Shown one piece after another: positions 63,931 through 64,000 of a DNA stretch of 64,000 bases (the first letter of the stretch is position 1; each line of letters begins with the position of its first letter). A program made the translations under genes and the position numbers. The notes under the pieces are model-generated. The model had not been told where the DNA came from. It did not search any database and saw nothing but the letters and a program-made list of their open reading frames with translations. Source of the DNA: an uncultured Clostridia bacterium (lineage in GTDB: Bacteria; Bacillota; Clostridia; Saccharofermentanales; Saccharofermentanaceae); assembly GCA_937876985.1 (NCBI GenBank), contig CALEFT010000052.1, positions 28,042 through 92,041 on the forward strand. The letters are read 5' to 3'.

Positions 63931-64000
63931 ATGGTTTTACTTGTAATAGATGCACAGATTTGGCTTACAAATAAAGATCTATATTGTTATGAGAGATTTG
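63931..64000 (+). CDS. Cysteine hydrolase (isochorismatase-like), truncated by the window end
   Basis: Only the first 23 residues are present. GGAGG lies seven bases before the ATG, and the start MVLLVIDAQIWLTN matches the first strand of isochorismatase-fold cysteine hydrolases, with the catalytic Asp in VIDAQ. The rest lies beyond the window, so substrate and length are unknown. Confidence 0.6.
   Translation, partial: MVLLVIDAQIWLTNKDLYCYERF

Overview
The window is a contiguous piece of chromosome from a low-GC Gram-positive anaerobe, most likely a member of Clostridia close to Lachnospiraceae. The evidence is strong AGGAGG-type ribosome binding sites, meso-diaminopimelate dehydrogenase, an LTA-synthase-like enzyme, AdhE, a K+-type membrane pyrophosphatase, MutS2, a T-box leader and a cobalamin riboswitch. 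The genus assignment is inference. No rRNA, tRNA, CRISPR array, prophage or insertion sequence was recognised.

Layout. Positions 1-24.5 kb are mostly minus-strand housekeeping genes: apgM, an orphan degenerate response regulator, a DUF2927 lipoprotein, mutS2, pfkA, dnaE, uvrB, a two-gene ABC exporter, an AI-2E-family permease, a zinc-ribbon membrane protein, a GH13 amylase, an LTA-synthase-like protein, bioY and birA. Positions 24.7-30.5 kb are plus strand: ddh, hppA and a GH3 lipoprotein. An unannotated 59-residue peptide gene lies antisense between ddh and hppA. Positions 30.6-34.9 kb are minus strand: a tail-anchored protein, an APH-fold kinase and adhE.

Positions 35.4-46.8 kb hold the most unusual accessory content. 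First comes a three-gene operon with a glutathionylspermidine-synthetase-like ATP-grasp enzyme, an unknown protein and homospermidine synthase. It is followed by a probable seven-gene locus made of a large DUF2207 membrane protein and three tandem pairs, each a zinc-ribbon membrane protein plus a small membrane protein. A fourth zinc-ribbon paralogue sits alone at 17.5-18.7 kb.

Positions 46.9-64 kb carry an SDR epimerase, a thioredoxin with a coiled-coil tail, asnS-asnA, an AlaX editing protein with an anion permease, an amidohydrolase, tsaE and a tsaB-rimI fusion. Next are a T-box leader in front of an XRE-cupin-acyl-CoA ligase fusion, and a B12 riboswitch in front of a binding lipoprotein and a fused permease-ATPase. 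The window ends inside a cysteine hydrolase gene.

At the DNA level the clearest signal is a short motif, GCTTTTCGA (often ATGCTTTTCGAGAGGGG). I counted 24 exact copies of the 9-mer on the two strands, against about 0.5 expected by chance. Copies lie in different reading frames, between genes, and inside or next to terminators. A second dispersed repeat, built on iterated TGTCAACA, occurs at 35.07-35.23 kb and 63.78-63.87 kb.
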